Shown here in pieces: positions 12,571 through 12,581 of a stretch of DNA of 12,581 nt; the first letter of the stretch is position 1; each line of letters begins with the position of its first letter. The notes under the pieces were generated by a model. The model saw only the letters and a program-made list of their open reading frames with translations. It did no database searches and was not told the DNA's origin. Location: assembly GCF_937880195.1 (NCBI RefSeq), contig NZ_CALFLA010000100.1, positions 1-12,581 of the forward strand. Reading direction: 5' to 3'. Made by a program: the position numbers and the translations under genes. This stretch comes from an uncultured Blautia sp. GTDB taxonomy: Bacteria > Bacillota > Clostridia > Lachnospirales > Lachnospiraceae.

Positions 12571-12581
12571 TATTGAAAGAA

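Overview
The window looks like chromosomal DNA from a low-to-mid GC, obligately anaerobic Firmicute, most probably a Lachnospiraceae-type Clostridium relative. This is inferred from near-perfect AGGAGG ribosome binding sites on almost every gene, Firmicute promoter hexamers, and the gene families present: a DesK/DesR-type two-component system, a solitary ECF S component under a cobalamin riboswitch, a CNNM/CorC transporter and a Crp/Fnr regulator beside thioredoxin. No rRNA, tRNA, CRISPR array, transposase or phage gene was found.

Layout. Positions 13-697 (+) carry an AT-rich two-gene cassette (DUF4160 then DUF2442) with its own strong promoter. Positions 806-1462 (+) encode a Crp/Fnr regulator, convergent with thioredoxin at 1530-1838 (-), with a shared bidirectional terminator between them. 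Positions 1976-5192 (-) form a three-gene ABC-2 exporter operon (two permeases and an ATPase). It diverges from 5399-7122 (+), a membrane histidine kinase and a NarL/LuxR response regulator. The intervening 206 bp hold two related dyad sites placed as expected for response-regulator activation of the exporter. The whole module resembles the LnrJK-LnrLMN (YfiJK-YfiLMN) antibiotic-sensing export systems of Bacillus.

Positions 7119-8868 (-) form a compact operon: an unrecognised 332-residue protein, a 69-residue acidic coiled-coil protein and an AANAT-like GNAT acetyltransferase. The acetyltransferase stop codon overlaps the response-regulator stop codon. Positions 8959-10164 (-) form a vitamin B12 uptake unit: promoter, cobalamin riboswitch, membrane-anchored DUF4430 protein and ECF S component, the last two coupled by a TGATG overlap. 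Positions 10204-12339 (-) carry a CNNM/CorC-type transporter followed by a TIM-barrel sugar-phosphate isomerase-like protein. Their consensus promoter lies at 12542-12570, ahead of a roughly 195-nt leader.

The most notable items are three. The B12 unit has a transcobalamin-like surface domain encoded directly before an S component. A 67-68 bp imperfect palindromic element is present twice (8885-8951 and 12373-12440) in the same orientation, each copy just upstream of a minus-strand start codon. The exporter/kinase intergenic region carries a pair of operator-like dyads.
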